The notes under the pieces are model-generated. The model worked only from the letters and a program-made list of their open reading frames with translations, ran no database searches and had not been told where the DNA came from. A program made the position numbers and the translations under genes. Positions 6,394 through 14,911 of a stretch of DNA of 43,522 nucleotides are shown piece after piece. Source of the stretch: Candidatus Buchananbacteria bacterium CG10_big_fil_rev_8_21_14_0_10_42_9 (lineage in GTDB: Bacteria > Patescibacteriota > Patescibacteriia > Buchananbacterales > 21-14-0-10-42-9); contig PEZZ01000017.1 of assembly GCA_002773845.1 (NCBI GenBank), positions 6,816 through 50,337 on the forward strand, read 5' to 3'. Each line of letters opens with the position of its first letter. Position 1 is the stretch's first letter.

Positions 6394-8367
6394 GTGGACA
6401 CAACCCAATCCCCGATCCCGGAGGAGGAAACCCGCGACAATTCTGGGCCATCAAGCAAAATGGCTTGGCGCGAGTATTTTAAAAAAAGACCCAATTTCCA
6501 ACAGCTTAAAGAGATAAAAAAATTTTTATCCCCCCAAGAGCTTTGGGCGACCAAACTGCTATTAGCGGCAATCACTCTGAGCACCGTTTGGCTCGGCACA
6601 CAGTTGTACCAAGACAATGTGACTAAAGTGCCAATGGCTGGAGGCACATATGTAGAAGCTTTAATTGGCGCGCCAAAGTTTATTAACCCCCTGCTGGCCC
6701 AAACCAATGATGTTGACACTGATATATCCCGCCTAGTTTTTTCCGGCCTTTTAAAATTTGATGCCGATTTAAACTTAGTTCCAGACCTAGCAACGAGTTA
6801 TAAAATTTCAGAGGATAAATTAACTTACACTTTTTTCCTTAAACCGAATGCTTTTTGGCATACCCGGGGGAGCGAAGAGGCCAAGCCGGTCACAAGCGAC
6901 GATATAATTTTGACCTTTGAAAACATCCAAGACCCTGATTTTAAAAGCCCTTTAATTGTAAGCTTTCGGGGCGTTCAAATTAAAAAAGTTGACAACTTAA
7001 CAGTTCAATTTATTTTACCTGAGCCATTTGAGCCATTTTTGGAGAGCATGACATTTGGCATTTTACCAGCCCATGTTTGGCAAGAAATCCCAAACACTAC
7101 CGCGAATTTAGCAGAAGCAAATATTCGCCCGGTTGGCTCAGGTCCGTGGCAATTTTCAACGCTCACTCGCGATAAACTAGGCAATATTAAATCCTATACT
7201 TTGGTACCGTTTGAAAAATATTATGACAACCCGCCTTTAATCCAAAAACTAACATTCAAATTTTACCCAAACTTTGAAGAGGCGGTCGGGGCTTTGATTA
7301 ACAACAACGTTGAGGGCATTAGCTTTTTGCCCAAGGCGCTCAAGGAACGGTTGATTAGCGAATCCGATATAAATTTTTACTCCTTTGACTTGCCGCAATA
7401 TACTGGCGTCTTTTTCAACCAAAAAATAAATTCTATTTTAAAAGACAAAAATGTTAAACAAGCCTTAGCCTATGCGATTGATAAAACTAAAATCATATCC
7501 GAAGCCTTAAGCTTAGAAGGTCAAATTGTCGATGGACCAATTTTACCAGGATATGAAGGTTATAATGAAAATATTGAAAAGTATGATTTTGACCCCGACA
7601 AAGCGAACCAAATACTAAATGAAGCGCAATGGCAAATTATCACCGCCGATGAATACAAGCAAAAATTAGCCGAAAAGATTAGCCAAGAAAGAATTGATTT
7701 GCAAGCAGAGCTTAGTCAAGGCGAAGATGTAGCACCCGAAACTATTGAAGAAGAAGTTTTTACCGCACCGACTAGCACTGAACAAATTTTGGAAGAAATT
7801 ATTTTAGATCCTAACCAAAACATTTTCCGTTCCAAAAATGACGAAATTTTAGAAATAACTTTGACAACAGTTAATCAGCCAGAAAACGTAACAGCGGCCA
7901 CATTGGTAAAAAAAATGTGGCAAGATGTTGGCGCATCGGTCAATTTAGAAATTGTGGACCCTAACCGCATTGGCCGCGAAATCATTAAGCCGAGAAATTA
8001 TGAAGCTTTGCTGTTTGGCGAAAACTTGGGTGCCAGCCCCGACCCTTTTCCATTTTGGCATTCCTCGCAAAATCAAGACCCGGGATTAAATTTAGCTGTC
8101 TTTTCTAATCGGAACGTTGATAAATTGCTTGAAGACGCCAGAATTGAAGCTGATTCAGCCAAGCGCGATGAATTGTATCAAGAATTCCAAAATATTATTA
8201 TTAGCGAAATCCCAGCCATCTTTTTATACCGGCCGACATACACTTACGTGATAAGCGATAAAATTAAAGGTTTAAATGTTTCGCAAGTGATTGTGCCAGC
8301 CGATCGGTTTAACAATATTACGGGTTGGTACATAAAAACTAAAGCCAGCTTCGCCAAGGAAAACTAA
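6394..8367 (+). CDS. Membrane-anchored peptide/oligopeptide-binding protein (SBP_bac_5 family)
   Basis: 657 aa, OppA/DppA-like extracellular solute-binding protein. An N-terminal cytoplasmic tail of about 50 residues and one transmembrane segment (around 52-68) tether it, instead of a lipobox. The mature domain begins GGTYVEALIGAPKFINPLLA, followed by LVFSGLLKFD, AYAIDKTKI and, near the end, FQNIIISEIPAIFLYRP, all typical of the family. An acidic insertion (about residues 430-475) interrupts the lobe. No permease or ATPase genes are adjacent, so it may act with components encoded elsewhere or in surface scavenging. The start is GTG at 6394, 6 bp after secG; an internal ATG at 6460 is the alternative. 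Confidence 0.85.
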   Translation: MDTTQSPIPEEETRDNSGPSSKMAWREYFKKRPNFQQLKEIKKFLSPQELWATKLLLAAITLSTVWLGTQLYQDNVTKVPMAGGTYVEALIGAPKFINPLLAQTNDVDTDISRLVFSGLLKFDADLNLVPDLATSYKISEDKLTYTFFLKPNAFWHTRGSEEAKPVTSDDIILTFENIQDPDFKSPLIVSFRGVQIKKVDNLTVQFILPEPFEPFLESMTFGILPAHVWQEIPNTTANLAEANIRPVGSGPWQFSTLTRDKLGNIKSYTLVPFEKYYDNPPLIQKLTFKFYPNFEEAVGALINNNVEGISFLPKALKERLISESDINFYSFDLPQYTGVFFNQKINSILKDKNVKQALAYAIDKTKIISEALSLEGQIVDGPILPGYEGYNENIEKYDFDPDKANQILNEAQWQIITADEYKQKLAEKISQERIDLQAELSQGEDVAPETIEEEVFTAPTSTEQILEEIILDPNQNIFRSKNDEILEITLTTVNQPENVTAATLVKKMWQDVGASVNLEIVDPNRIGREIIKPRNYEALLFGENLGASPDPFPFWHSSQNQDPGLNLAVFSNRNVDKLLEDARIEADSAKRDELYQEFQNIIISEIPAIFLYRPTYTYVISDKIKGLNVSQVIVPADRFNNITGWYIKTKASFAKEN

Positions 8368-8368
8368 C

Positions 8369-8453
8369 GCCGATGTGGTGAAATTGGTATACACGCACGC
8401 TTCAGGAGCGTGTGCCGCGAGGCTTGTGGGTTCGAGTCCCACCATCGGCACCA
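8369..8453 (+). tRNA. tRNA-Leu(CAG)
   Basis: An 85-nt cloverleaf. Acceptor strands GCCGATG (8369-8375) and CATCGGC (8443-8449), discriminator A and encoded CCA. The anticodon stem is CACGC/GCGTG with loop TTCAGGA, anticodon CAG. A long variable arm (GCC...GGC) marks a class II leucine tRNA. The T-arm is GTGGG-TTCGAGT-CCCAC. It begins 2 nt after the preceding stop codon, so it is probably processed from the secG transcript. Confidence 0.96.
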
Positions 8454-8467
8454 ATGCATAATGCTAT

Positions 8468-8749
8468 ATGGCAAAAAGTATCAAAGAACTGCAAACCTTA
8501 ATGGTTGAACAATTAAATAGGCGAGGATTTTATCCTAAGGACGATAAAGAAGTACTGCTTAGGCTCGGCGAGGAAGTTGGCGAGGTTATGGAGGCGGTTA
8601 GGGAAGACCGTAGTAAAACTGATTTGAGTTATGAAATAGTGGATGTATTTTGGAATTTACTCAGATTAGCTGAACTTAAAAATATAGACTTAGAAAAAGC
8701 ATTTATTGAAAAATGGGAAAAGAATGAAAAACGTCCCATTGATAACTAA
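8468..8749 (+). CDS. MazG-like nucleotide pyrophosphohydrolase
   Basis: 93 aa, a single all-alpha NTP-PPase (MazG/dCTPase-like) domain. The metal-binding pattern is EEVGEVMEAVRED, with E-E-x-x-E, followed by a second helix YEIVDVFWNLL, with E-x-x-D. Such enzymes hydrolyse (d)NTPs to monophosphates plus pyrophosphate and clean the nucleotide pool; the exact substrate cannot be read from the sequence. It follows the tRNA by 14 nt and precedes RNase J. Confidence 0.85.
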   Translation: MAKSIKELQTLMVEQLNRRGFYPKDDKEVLLRLGEEVGEVMEAVREDRSKTDLSYEIVDVFWNLLRLAELKNIDLEKAFIEKWEKNEKRPIDN

Positions 8750-8773
8750 TTAAATTATTACTTCACAGAAAAT

Positions 8774-10585
8774 ATGGTAACTAAAAAAAATGCTGCTCGC
8801 CCTGCCTCCAACAAGCAGACTAGCAGCAAAGCGACAACTAAACGTACGGCCAAGCCAACCAGGCAAAAATCTAGAACTATAAAAAAGCCTGGAGTTTCAA
8901 CCGGAGAAAAACAAACTGTCAAATCGGGTAAATTAAACATTATCCCAGTCGGTGGCTTTGAAGAAGTTGGGCGGAATTGCGTCATTTTTGAGTATGGTAA
9001 CGACATTATCATTGTTGATTTGGGCTTACAGTTTCCGGAAGAAGAAATGCACGGCATTGACTATATTATCCCTGATTTAAGCTATCTCAAAGGCAAGGAA
9101 AAAAATATACGAGGCGTGCTCATCACTCACGGACATTACGACCATATTGGCGCGGTTCCCCACGTGATGAAAGCCATTGGCAATCCGCCGATTTACACCG
9201 GGGATTTAACCGCCGGTATTATCAAAAAGCGCCAAGAAGAATATAAAGAAGCGCCGCCTTTAAAATTGCAGGTTGTGCGCGGCGGTGATAAAGTTAGGCT
9301 GGGCTGTTTTGATGTTGAGTTTGTGCCAGTCAACCACAATATTCCGAACTCTTTTGCGATTTTAATTCGCACGCCGGTCGGCAACATTATCCATACCGGC
9401 GACTTTAAATTGGATAAAGCGCCGATTAACGACGCCCCGGTGGACTTGCAAAAATTTGCCCTGATTGGCGCTGAAGGAATTTTGGCCCTTATGGCCGACA
9501 GCACTAACGCCTGGCAAAAAGGACATCAGTTATCTGAAACTGAGGTGGGCGTAGATTTGGAAAAACTAATTGAAAACGCTAAGGGGCGAATGATTATCGG
9601 TACATTTGCGTCATTGCTGTCGCGGATTCAGCAAATTTTAACCCTCGCCGAAAAGCACGGCCGCAAAGTAATGTTTGAGGGCCGCAGCATCAAAACGAAC
9701 GTGGAAGTAGCAAAAGAATTAGGTTATCTAAAATTTGATAACAAAACAATAGTGGAACAGCATAACTTTAAAGATGTTGATGATGACAAACTGATAATTA
9801 TTTGTACTGGCGCGCAAGGTGAAAAAAATGCGGTGCTCATGCGCATTGCCGAAGGCAACCATCGATTTATAAAATTTAAATCAAACGATACGGTTATCTT
9901 TTCCTCTTCGGTTATTCCGGGGAATGAACGCACGGTGCAAAATTTGCAGGACGCGATTTACCGCTATGGAGCGTCGGTAGTGAACTATAAAATGTTAGAC
10001 GTCCACGCCGGCGGGCACGCCAAAGAGCAAGATATTAAATTGCTGTTGCAGCTAGTGCGGCCAAAATATTTTATCCCGATTGAAGGCAACCACTTCATGT
10101 TGCGCATCAATGGCCAAAACGCCAAAATTATTGGACTAAAAGACGAACACATTATTGTCGCTGAAAACGGCCAAGTAATTGAAGCTGACAAAGAAAAAGT
10201 GGCGCTAACTCAAAGGCGAATTTCAACTGAATATGTATTTGTGGATGGCCTTGGCGTTGGCGATGTGTCGCACATTGTGCTTCGGGACCGTAAACTCATG
10301 GCCGAAGACGGTATGATTGTGATTATTGCTACTATCTATAAAAAATCCGGCGAACCGGTGCAAAACCCGGATATAATCTCTCGCGGCTTTGTGTATATGC
10401 GCGAAAATAAAAAATTGATTGAAGATGTGCGCCATAAAGTCAAAAGCATGCTTAAAGAAACCGATAACCGTTCTCCAGCCTTTGAGAATTACATCAAAGA
10501 GCGCATTCGCAACGAAATCGGCCAGTATGTTTACTCCAAAACGCATCGCCGCCCGATGGTTTTACCGGTTTTGATAGAAGTTTAG
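8774..10585 (+). CDS. rnj: Ribonuclease J
   Basis: 603-aa metallo-beta-lactamase/beta-CASP RNase (5'-3' exo- and endonuclease) for mRNA decay and rRNA processing. The metal motif THGHYDHIGAVPH is at about residues 117-129. NHNIPNSFAI, IIHTGDFKLD, the beta-CASP segment MFEGRSIKTNVEVA, and DVHAGGHAKEQD are also present. The first 50 residues are a Lys/Thr/Ala-rich, probably disordered extension beyond the catalytic domain. No close in-frame downstream start fits better. It ends with a terminator at 10685-10717. Confidence 0.95.
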   Translation: MVTKKNAARPASNKQTSSKATTKRTAKPTRQKSRTIKKPGVSTGEKQTVKSGKLNIIPVGGFEEVGRNCVIFEYGNDIIIVDLGLQFPEEEMHGIDYIIPDLSYLKGKEKNIRGVLITHGHYDHIGAVPHVMKAIGNPPIYTGDLTAGIIKKRQEEYKEAPPLKLQVVRGGDKVRLGCFDVEFVPVNHNIPNSFAILIRTPVGNIIHTGDFKLDKAPINDAPVDLQKFALIGAEGILALMADSTNAWQKGHQLSETEVGVDLEKLIENAKGRMIIGTFASLLSRIQQILTLAEKHGRKVMFEGRSIKTNVEVAKELGYLKFDNKTIVEQHNFKDVDDDKLIIICTGAQGEKNAVLMRIAEGNHRFIKFKSNDTVIFSSSVIPGNERTVQNLQDAIYRYGASVVNYKMLDVHAGGHAKEQDIKLLLQLVRPKYFIPIEGNHFMLRINGQNAKIIGLKDEHIIVAENGQVIEADKEKVALTQRRISTEYVFVDGLGVGDVSHIVLRDRKLMAEDGMIVIIATIYKKSGEPVQNPDIISRGFVYMRENKKLIEDVRHKVKSMLKETDNRSPAFENYIKERIRNEIGQYVYSKTHRRPMVLPVLIEV

Positions 10586-10684
10586 GCGATAAAAATACAA
10601 CTCGGATAAAATAAGGAAAAATTGTATTCTTGACAAATTTTTCTAACTAATTCTAGGTAAATTTTTAGCCTCCAGGACAAAATG

Positions 10685-10717
10685 AGGACGCATCCAGATT
10701 GACTTCGTCCTTTTTTT
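10685..10717 (+). terminator. Terminator after RNase J
   Basis: AGGACG (10685-10690) pairs with CGTCCT (10706-10711), followed by a run of seven T's. The 3' arm and T-run lie inside the spacer of the downstream promoter at 10699-10727. Confidence 0.8.
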
Positions 10718-10727
10718 GCGATATAAT
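10699..10727 (+). promoter_or_regulatory. Promoter of the zinc-ribbon/nrdDG region
   Basis: TTGACT (10699-10704), 17-bp spacer, TATAAT (10722-10727): nearly consensus. It is embedded in the RNase J terminator, so RNA polymerase reading through could occlude it. Confidence 0.75.
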
Positions 10728-10755
10728 GACTAAACCCTCCCTTGGGTAAGTCGTT

Positions 10756-10962
10756 ATGACCAATCATGAAAACATCGGGCGAGAATATAGATGTCCTGAC
10801 TGCAATAAATTGTTGTTTAAAGGTATTTTGGTAGATAGCGACGTGGAAATAAAGTGCAAACGTTGTAATGAATTAAAAATTATCAAAGGCGAGCCGGGAA
10901 ATAAGTATATTTGCCTGGTCTACCCATGCACTAATCGCATAGAAGCCAAAACTAATAAATAA
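10756..10962 (+). CDS. Com-like zinc-ribbon protein
   Basis: 68 aa with two zinc-knuckle pairs: YRCPDCNKLLFKG (C-x2-C) and IKCKRCNELKIIKG (C-x2-C), about 20 residues apart. The spacing and the DCNKLLFKG...KCKRC pattern resemble the phage Mu Com family of small RNA-binding translational regulators. The C-terminus has two more cysteines (YICLVYPCTN). It has its own promoter and is followed by a hairpin terminator before nrdD. A regulatory role on nrdDG is possible from position but unproven. Confidence 0.7.
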   Translation: MTNHENIGREYRCPDCNKLLFKGILVDSDVEIKCKRCNELKIIKGEPGNKYICLVYPCTNRIEAKTNK

Positions 10963-10988
10963 ATTAGAAACTCGCGAAGCTCTTGAAG

Positions 10989-11011
10989 CTCACCACCCGG
11001 TGAGTTTTTTT
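10989..11011 (+). terminator. Terminator or attenuator upstream of nrdD
   Basis: CTCACC-ACCC-GGTGAG (10989-11004) followed by seven T's. It ends only 24 nt before the nrdD ATG and I see no convincing promoter in between. nrdD must therefore be read through this site, making it an attenuator candidate. Confidence 0.7.
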
Positions 11012-11035
11012 AACTAAAAAATAAATAAAAAACAT

Positions 11036-13177
11036 ATGAGCCCCATCAAAACGATTAGCCGAGACGGCACCAAGGCAACTTTTGATAAAGAGCGAATTTA
11101 TAAAGCGATTCTAAGCGCGGCGGAAGCGACCGGCGAATTTGGCAGCACTGAAGCTAGAAAGATTACCGAAATTGTAGTCTCGTTTATCAACAAGTCCAAA
11201 AAAATTAAACGTCAAATAAGTGTTGAGGAAATCCAAGATATAGTTGAATTTTCCTTGATGAGCTCTGGGTATTTCAAAACTGCTCGGGCCTATATTGTTT
11301 ACCGGGAAAAAAGATCTCAAGCGCGATCGGCTGAAAATATTGCCGTGGAAGTGGAAAAAACTATGAGCGAATATTTAGACCGCTCGGATTGGCGGGTCAA
11401 CGCTAATGCTAACCAAGGATATTCACTTGGCGGATTAATCCTCAACACCTCTGGCAAACTAATCGCTAACTATTGGTTAAATTATATTTACCCGAAAGCG
11501 GTCAGAGAGGCGCACATTGAAGGCGATTTCCATATTCATGATTTAGATATGTTTTCCGGTTATTGCGCCGGTTGGAGTTTACGCCAACTTTTAGAAGAAG
11601 GATTCAATGGCGTACCGGGAAAAGTAGAATCTAAGCCTGCCAAACATTTGGAAACGGCGGTTGGACAAATGGTGAATTTTTTAGGCACGCTCCAAAACGA
11701 GTGGGCGGGAGCGCAAGCATTTTCATCATTTGACACCTACTTAGCGCCGCTCGTAAAAAAAGATAACTTATGCTACAAGCACATCAAGCAATGCATTCAG
11801 CAATTTGTCTTTAATTTAAACGTACCCTCACGCTGGGGCACGCAAACACCGTTTACGAATATTACTTTGGATTGGGTGTGCCCGGATGACTTAAAAGACA
11901 AACATCCAAAAATCGGCGGTGAGTTACAGGACTTTAGTTATGCTGATTGCCAGCCGGAAATGGACCTAATCAACAAAGCGTTTATAGAAGTTATGACTGA
12001 AGGCGATAGCAACGGCCGCATTTTCACTTTTCCAATTCCGACTTATAACATCACCAAGGATTTTGACTGGGAGAATGAAAATGCTAAGGCACTTTTTGAA
12101 ATGACGGCAAAATTTGGCATCCCCTACTTCCAAAACTTCATAAACTCAAGCTTAAATCCGGGTGATGTACGGAGCATGTGCTGCCGCTTACAGCTTGATT
12201 TACGCGAGTTGCGTTCCCGTGGCGGCGGGCTATTTGGGTCGGTTGAAATGACGGGGAGTATCGGCGTTGTGACCATTAACTTGGCGCGCATCGGTTATGT
12301 CGCCAAAAACAAACAAGAATTCTTTGAGCGGTTGGAGCGGTTAATGGAATTGGCCAAAGAATCACTAGAACTCAAGCGTAAAGTCGTGGCTCAAAACATT
12401 GAAAGCGGCTTGTTGCCGTTTACCAAGCGCTACTTGCCTTCTTTGGACCATCACTTTGCCACGATCGGCATTAATGGTGGTAATGAGGCTTGCCAAAACT
12501 TACTCGGTAAAGATATCGCAAGTAATGAAGGCAAACAGTTTACCAAAGAGATAATGAAGTTAGTGCGTAAAAAACTGGCTGACTTTCAAGAAACTACTGG
12601 CAACATGTATAATTTAGAAGCCACACCGGCCGAAGGCACGACCTACCGTTTTGCCAAAGAAGATGCCAAGCGATTCCCGGGGATTATCCAGGCCGGCAGC
12701 GATGAAGCTCCGTATTACACCAATTCTACACATTTGCCGGTTGATTATACTGATGATCCGCTCTTTGCCTTAGATCACCAAGACGAACTGCAAACAGCTT
12801 ACACTGGCGGCACGGTGCTACACATGTTTTTGGGTGAAAAGGTAAAAGATTGGAAAACCTGCCGCAGCTTTGTTAAAAAAATCGCTAACGGCTACCGCCT
12901 GCCCTATTTCACCGTTACGCCAACGTTGAGCATCTGCCCAAATGATGGATATTTGCAAGGGGAGGTTAGAATTTGCCCCAAATGCAACGCTGAATGTGAA
13001 GTCTGGTCGCGCATTGTCGGCTATTTCCGCCCGGTCAAAGAATGGAACAAAGGTAAAAAAAGCGAATGGAAAGACCGCAAAGAATATGTCGCCGAAAAGG
13101 CTTTAGCCAGCAAAAAAAGCAAAGCAGAAACTAACCCGGCGGCCGTGGCGCTAAAAACCGGAGCGGTGGCGGCTTAA
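11036..13177 (+). CDS. nrdD: Anaerobic (class III) ribonucleoside-triphosphate reductase
   Basis: 713-aa glycyl-radical enzyme reducing NTPs to dNTPs without oxygen. Residues 1-95 are an ATP-cone allosteric domain (KTISRDGTKATFDKERIYKA). The barrel has the Cys motif SGYCAGWSLRQLL and CCRLQLDLREL. The C-terminal zinc site is CPNDG...CPKC...C, and the glycyl-radical loop is SRIVGYFRPVKEWN with Gly near residue 661. Length is typical. nrdG follows 8 bp after the stop, giving a complete NrdD-NrdG pair and implying anaerobic DNA synthesis. The tail after about residue 690 is Lys/Ala-rich. Confidence 0.97.
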   Translation: MSPIKTISRDGTKATFDKERIYKAILSAAEATGEFGSTEARKITEIVVSFINKSKKIKRQISVEEIQDIVEFSLMSSGYFKTARAYIVYREKRSQARSAENIAVEVEKTMSEYLDRSDWRVNANANQGYSLGGLILNTSGKLIANYWLNYIYPKAVREAHIEGDFHIHDLDMFSGYCAGWSLRQLLEEGFNGVPGKVESKPAKHLETAVGQMVNFLGTLQNEWAGAQAFSSFDTYLAPLVKKDNLCYKHIKQCIQQFVFNLNVPSRWGTQTPFTNITLDWVCPDDLKDKHPKIGGELQDFSYADCQPEMDLINKAFIEVMTEGDSNGRIFTFPIPTYNITKDFDWENENAKALFEMTAKFGIPYFQNFINSSLNPGDVRSMCCRLQLDLRELRSRGGGLFGSVEMTGSIGVVTINLARIGYVAKNKQEFFERLERLMELAKESLELKRKVVAQNIESGLLPFTKRYLPSLDHHFATIGINGGNEACQNLLGKDIASNEGKQFTKEIMKLVRKKLADFQETTGNMYNLEATPAEGTTYRFAKEDAKRFPGIIQAGSDEAPYYTNSTHLPVDYTDDPLFALDHQDELQTAYTGGTVLHMFLGEKVKDWKTCRSFVKKIANGYRLPYFTVTPTLSICPNDGYLQGEVRICPKCNAECEVWSRIVGYFRPVKEWNKGKKSEWKDRKEYVAEKALASKKSKAETNPAAVALKTGAVAA

Positions 13178-13185
13178 CGGCGGTG

Positions 13186-13875
13186 ATGCAATTTGGCGGG
13201 CTGCAAAAATTAAGCTTAATTGATTACCCGGAAAAAGTTGCGGCTATAGTTTTCACACAAGGTTGTCTGTTTCGCTGCCGCTATTGCCATAACCCGGAAC
13301 TCATTCCAACCTCAACGCAAAACATTGTCAGCCAAGAAGAAGTGCTGGCGTATATCTCGTTCAAAAAAGATTTTTTGGACGGCGTGTGCATTACCGGCGG
13401 GGAGCCAACCTTGCATGCCGATCTTCCTGACTTTATTAAAAAAGTTAAGGCGCTTGGCTTGTTGGTGAAACTTGATACGTCTGGAGTTAATCCGGGCATG
13501 GTTGAATCACTGCTTCGCGACGGACTAGTTGACTATTTGGCAATGGACATTAAGCACCGGTGGGAGAGCTACAACGATATTGTACAAACCGCAAACCAGC
13601 AACGAATTGACAACTGCAAAAAAACCATGCGCTTAATTCAAGAATCTGGCATTGACCATGAGTTTCGAACGACGGTATTGCCAGAATCACACACGGCGGA
13701 AGATTTTATAAGCATTGCCAAACAGTTATTGCCGGGCGAGAAATACTTTATCCAAAATATTAGTTTCGCCAAAAATTTAGACAACACCATAGATAAATCT
13801 AAACAGCTTGACGTTTCCGCCATTGTTGACATACTCAAAAAATCATTTCCTCAAGTTCAAATTGAACAACGCTAA
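13186..13875 (+). CDS. nrdG: Anaerobic ribonucleotide reductase activating protein (radical SAM)
   Basis: 229 aa; generates the glycyl radical on NrdD using SAM and a 4Fe-4S cluster. The cluster motif is GCLFRCRYCHNPELIP (C-x3-C-x2-C) near residue 27, followed by the SAM-binding GGEPTLH and MDIKHRW. An alternative GTG start lies one codon upstream (13183); I prefer the ATG. It is longer than the 150-aa E. coli type and resembles the longer NrdG/PflA-like form of anaerobes. A small hairpin (13895-13911) follows. Confidence 0.93.
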   Translation: MQFGGLQKLSLIDYPEKVAAIVFTQGCLFRCRYCHNPELIPTSTQNIVSQEEVLAYISFKKDFLDGVCITGGEPTLHADLPDFIKKVKALGLLVKLDTSGVNPGMVESLLRDGLVDYLAMDIKHRWESYNDIVQTANQQRIDNCKKTMRLIQESGIDHEFRTTVLPESHTAEDFISIAKQLLPGEKYFIQNISFAKNLDNTIDKSKQLDVSAIVDILKKSFPQVQIEQR

Positions 13876-13894
13876 AAACTGTGATATTATATTT

Positions 13895-13914
13895 AGCATT
13901 AAAATAATGCTTTA
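13895..13914 (+). terminator. Weak terminator-like hairpin after nrdG
   Basis: AGCATTA-AAA-TAATGCT (13895-13911) followed by TTATT. The stem is AT-rich, so it may be only partly effective; the Trx-like gene starts at 13920. Confidence 0.4.
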
Positions 13915-13919
13915 TTGAT

Positions 13920-14303
13920 ATGCGAAAAAAATCTAAAAATAGCTTAGTTTGGATGTTCGTGGGGATTATATTAGCTTTAGGAGTAATTTATTATATTTAT
14001 TCTGGCACCAAGCCCGGAACTTATGATGCCTTTGCCGAGTGTTTAGGCGAAAGTGGCACCACCTTCTACGGAGCCTTTTGGTGTCCGCATTGCCAAAGTC
14101 AAAAATCAAAATTCGGTCGTTCTGAAAAAAAATTGCCTTACGTTGAATGTTCTCAACCAAACGGCCAGGGCCAAACTAAAGTTTGCATTGACGCGGGCAT
14201 TGAATCTTACCCGACATGGGAATTTCCTGACGGCACGCGGGAAACCGGCGACTTGTCATTACCATACCTAGCTGAAAAAACCGGGTGTGAATTACCAAAC
14301 TAA
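13920..14303 (+). CDS. Membrane-anchored thioredoxin-like protein (VKOR/DsbB-partner type)
   Basis: 127 aa. An N-terminal basic patch plus one transmembrane helix (about residues 9-27) is followed by a compact thioredoxin-like domain with FYGAFWCPHCQSQKSKFG (CPHC active site), LPYVECS and the cis-Pro IESYPTWEFPDGTR. The domain closely resembles the Trx domain fused to bacterial VKOR proteins, here encoded separately from a DsbB. The stop TAA is directly followed by the dsbB ATG with no gap, so the two are a coupled pair. Likely role: the periplasm-side disulfide carrier that DsbB re-oxidises. Confidence 0.88.
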   Translation: MRKKSKNSLVWMFVGIILALGVIYYIYSGTKPGTYDAFAECLGESGTTFYGAFWCPHCQSQKSKFGRSEKKLPYVECSQPNGQGQTKVCIDAGIESYPTWEFPDGTRETGDLSLPYLAEKTGCELPN

Positions 14304-14846
14304 ATGGAATTATCCAACAACTTAACCTTAGTCATTTCTATTGGGACGATAGCGACTCAAATTGCAATTGGAGCAATTTTAGTGAGCATTTTTTTAACGC
14401 GCAACGGAAATAAAAATAGTGTGATAAAATTTTTTGGTTCTAAGGCTATCTTCTTTGCATTTTTAGTCGCGTTGATTGGAACTTTGGGCAGTTTAGCCTA
14501 CTCCGATATTGTCGGCTTTGAACCATGCCTGCTTTGTTGGTATCAGCGCACTATGATGTATCCAATGGTCGTAATTTTAGCTTATGCACTGTGGAAAAAA
14601 AGCGAAGCTATTGCCTTTGTCACAATCCCCCTTTCGGTAATTGGTGCTGGAATTGCCGGGATTCAATATTTCGGGCAAATGACCGGCTCAACTTTGACGT
14701 CTTGTGCCGGCATTGGTTATTCTGCCTCTTGTTCTATTCGTTACTTTTTAAGCTTCGGTTATATTACGATTCCGATGATGGCGTTAACCGGATTTTTAAT
14801 GATTATCGCCTTGATGCTTGCCTTAATGCAATACAATAAAAAATAA
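14304..14846 (+). CDS. dsbB: Disulfide bond formation protein DsbB
   Basis: 180-aa, four- or five-helix membrane protein. It carries the DsbB signature PCLLCWYQR (Cys pair 1) in the first loop and a second Cys pair, TSCAGIGYSASC, in the later loop. DsbB passes electrons from DsbA-like partners to quinone. An additional N-terminal helix precedes the canonical core. It starts immediately after the Trx-like gene's stop. The quinone partner is unclear in a CPR-like organism, so the terminal acceptor is uncertain. Confidence 0.92.
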   Translation: MELSNNLTLVISIGTIATQIAIGAILVSIFLTRNGNKNSVIKFFGSKAIFFAFLVALIGTLGSLAYSDIVGFEPCLLCWYQRTMMYPMVVILAYALWKKSEAIAFVTIPLSVIGAGIAGIQYFGQMTGSTLTSCAGIGYSASCSIRYFLSFGYITIPMMALTGFLMIIALMLALMQYNKK

Positions 14847-14848
14847 AG

Positions 14849-14905
14849 TGTGGAATTTCATCCACATTTCTCAAATAAAAAACGGCTAATTGACTAGCCG
14901 TTTTA
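14849..14905. terminator. Tandem hairpins between dsbB and the convergent membrane gene
   Basis: The first is TGTGGA-ATTTCA-TCCACA (14849-14866). The second is AAAACGGCTA...TAGCCGTTTT (14878-14904), flanked by A-runs on one side and T/A-runs on the other, so it can act as a bidirectional terminator for dsbB and for the minus-strand gene ending at 14912. Confidence 0.75.
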
Positions 14906-14911
14906 AAAATT

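Noticed and set aside
6406-6460. Shorter start (ATG 6460) for the peptide-binding protein
   Set aside because: Possible, but GTG 6394 sits 6 bp after secG as expected for a coupled operon and the intervening codons look like a normal cytoplasmic tail.
8272-8454. 60-codon minus-strand ORF
   Set aside because: It is antisense to tRNA-Leu and the end of the peptide-binding gene; such ORFs are a common artefact over tRNAs.
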